Assembly (NCBI GenBank): GCA_041748075.1
Contig: JBGTDX010000036.1
Span: forward strand, 186,001 to 250,000
From: JBGSYJ01 sp041748075
Lineage (GTDB): Bacteria > Acidobacteriota > Thermoanaerobaculia > Gp7-AA8
Direction: 5' to 3'
DNA length: 64,000 nucleotides
Shown here: piece by piece, positions 63,740 to 64,000 of the stretch
How positions within the stretch are numbered: the stretch's first letter is position 1
How the letters are laid out: each line of letters begins with the position of its first letter
Made by a program: the position numbers and the translations under genes
The notes under the pieces: model-generated
Databases searched by the model: none
What the model was told of the DNA's origin: nothing
The model's input: the letters and a program-made list of their open reading frames with translations, nothing else

Positions 63740-64000
63740 ATGAGCCTTCGGGTACCCGTGCTCGAGCTCGAAGTCGAGCTCATTCTTTCCGGCAGCGAAC
63801 CGGCGAACCACACCATTTATCTGATCGGTGGACCTGATAAGCGGGCCACGGCCAGTTCGGTCGAGGAGTACCTCAACAGCCCCAGGGCCTTCTTCCCGAT
63901 GTCTTCGTCCGGAGTGCCGCGCATCATCAACAAGCAGCACATTCTCTGGATGCGCCTTCCCGTTGGTTCACTGGCCGAAGAGAAGGAGATCACGCTGGTG
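63740..64000 (+). CDS. Partial ORF, C-terminus beyond right edge
   Basis: An open frame of 87 codons from ATG at 63740 to the window end; no clear ribosome site precedes it. Sequence includes LEVELILSGSEPANHTIYLIG, SSVEEYLNSPRAFFPM and IINKQHILWMRLPVGSL, which looks beta-rich, regular and protein-like, with codon use like its neighbours. I do not recognise a family. The minus-strand frame of 63725-63940 is its shadow. Confidence 0.55.
   Translation, partial: MSLRVPVLELEVELILSGSEPANHTIYLIGGPDKRATASSVEEYLNSPRAFFPMSSSGVPRIINKQHILWMRLPVGSLAEEKEITLV

Overview
This is GC-rich bacterial chromosome with dense coding on both strands. I saw no rRNA, tRNA, CRISPR array, phage or insertion sequence. The gene set suggests a Gram-negative, aerobic, free-living bacterium, most likely Acidobacteriota; this is inference from gene content and no marker was searched. 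The hints are a glycine decarboxylase P-protein split in two, HslUV, many secreted fibronectin/carboxypeptidase-regulatory proteins, a TonB-type protein, an outer-membrane barrel, and intergenic DNA rich in hairpin and heptanucleotide repeats.

Layout. 1-13078 is a surface-glycan island: a cohesin/FN3/NHL secreted protein cut by the window edge, a methyltransferase, a flippase-like membrane protein, a GT-C glycosyltransferase, a DUF2304-GT2 polyprenyl-phosphate glycosyltransferase coupled to UDP-sulfoquinovose synthase, a small lipoprotein, a GT2-GT4-methyltransferase fusion and a coiled-coil protein. A broken ATP-sulfurylase remnant follows (13295-13704). 13754-19300 is housekeeping on the minus strand (succinate-semialdehyde dehydrogenase, hslU, hslV, an RluA-type synthase, recA). 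19594-21695 is a Tat-type FAD oxidase coupled to a membrane protein. 21979-28408 is a peptide-ligase-like cluster: two ATP-grasp enzymes, a class I glutamine amidotransferase-like protein, a YbdK-type carboxylate-amine ligase and a divergent esterase. A GIY-YIG nuclease gene flanked by matched hairpin repeats sits inside it. 28510-29920 holds a phosphoribosyltransferase and a dienelactone-hydrolase-like enzyme; 29963-32756 an ABC exporter with a secreted protein; 32951-36604 a YyaL-type protein, a lipoprotein and XerC.

36748-41329 is the glycine cleavage operon gcvT-H-PA-PB. 41429-45658 holds small enzymes, DUF proteins and a sigma-region-2/Ser-Thr-kinase fusion broken by a one-base frameshift. 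45662-55343 holds a repeat-rich secreted protein and an exopolysaccharide locus: CDP-sugar genes, TPR lipoprotein, processive GT2 synthase, GH26 hydrolase and a TPR/beta-barrel protein. 55384-58621 holds a HIT protein, PrmC and an ECF sigma/anti-sigma/polymer-forming-protein operon. 58805-60910 are two secreted proteins. 61549-63544 are a TonB-like SH3 protein and argF, and another ORF runs off the right edge.

The most interesting systems are (i) a possible sulfoquinovose glycan pathway (UDP-sulfoquinovose synthase, lipid-linked sugar synthase, GT-C transferase), (ii) the amidoligase cluster with unknown product, (iii) the exopolysaccharide locus with its own GH26 and outer-membrane protein, and (iv) the repeat families: six long hairpins around one sequence core, and tandem arrays of three unrelated 7-bp units.
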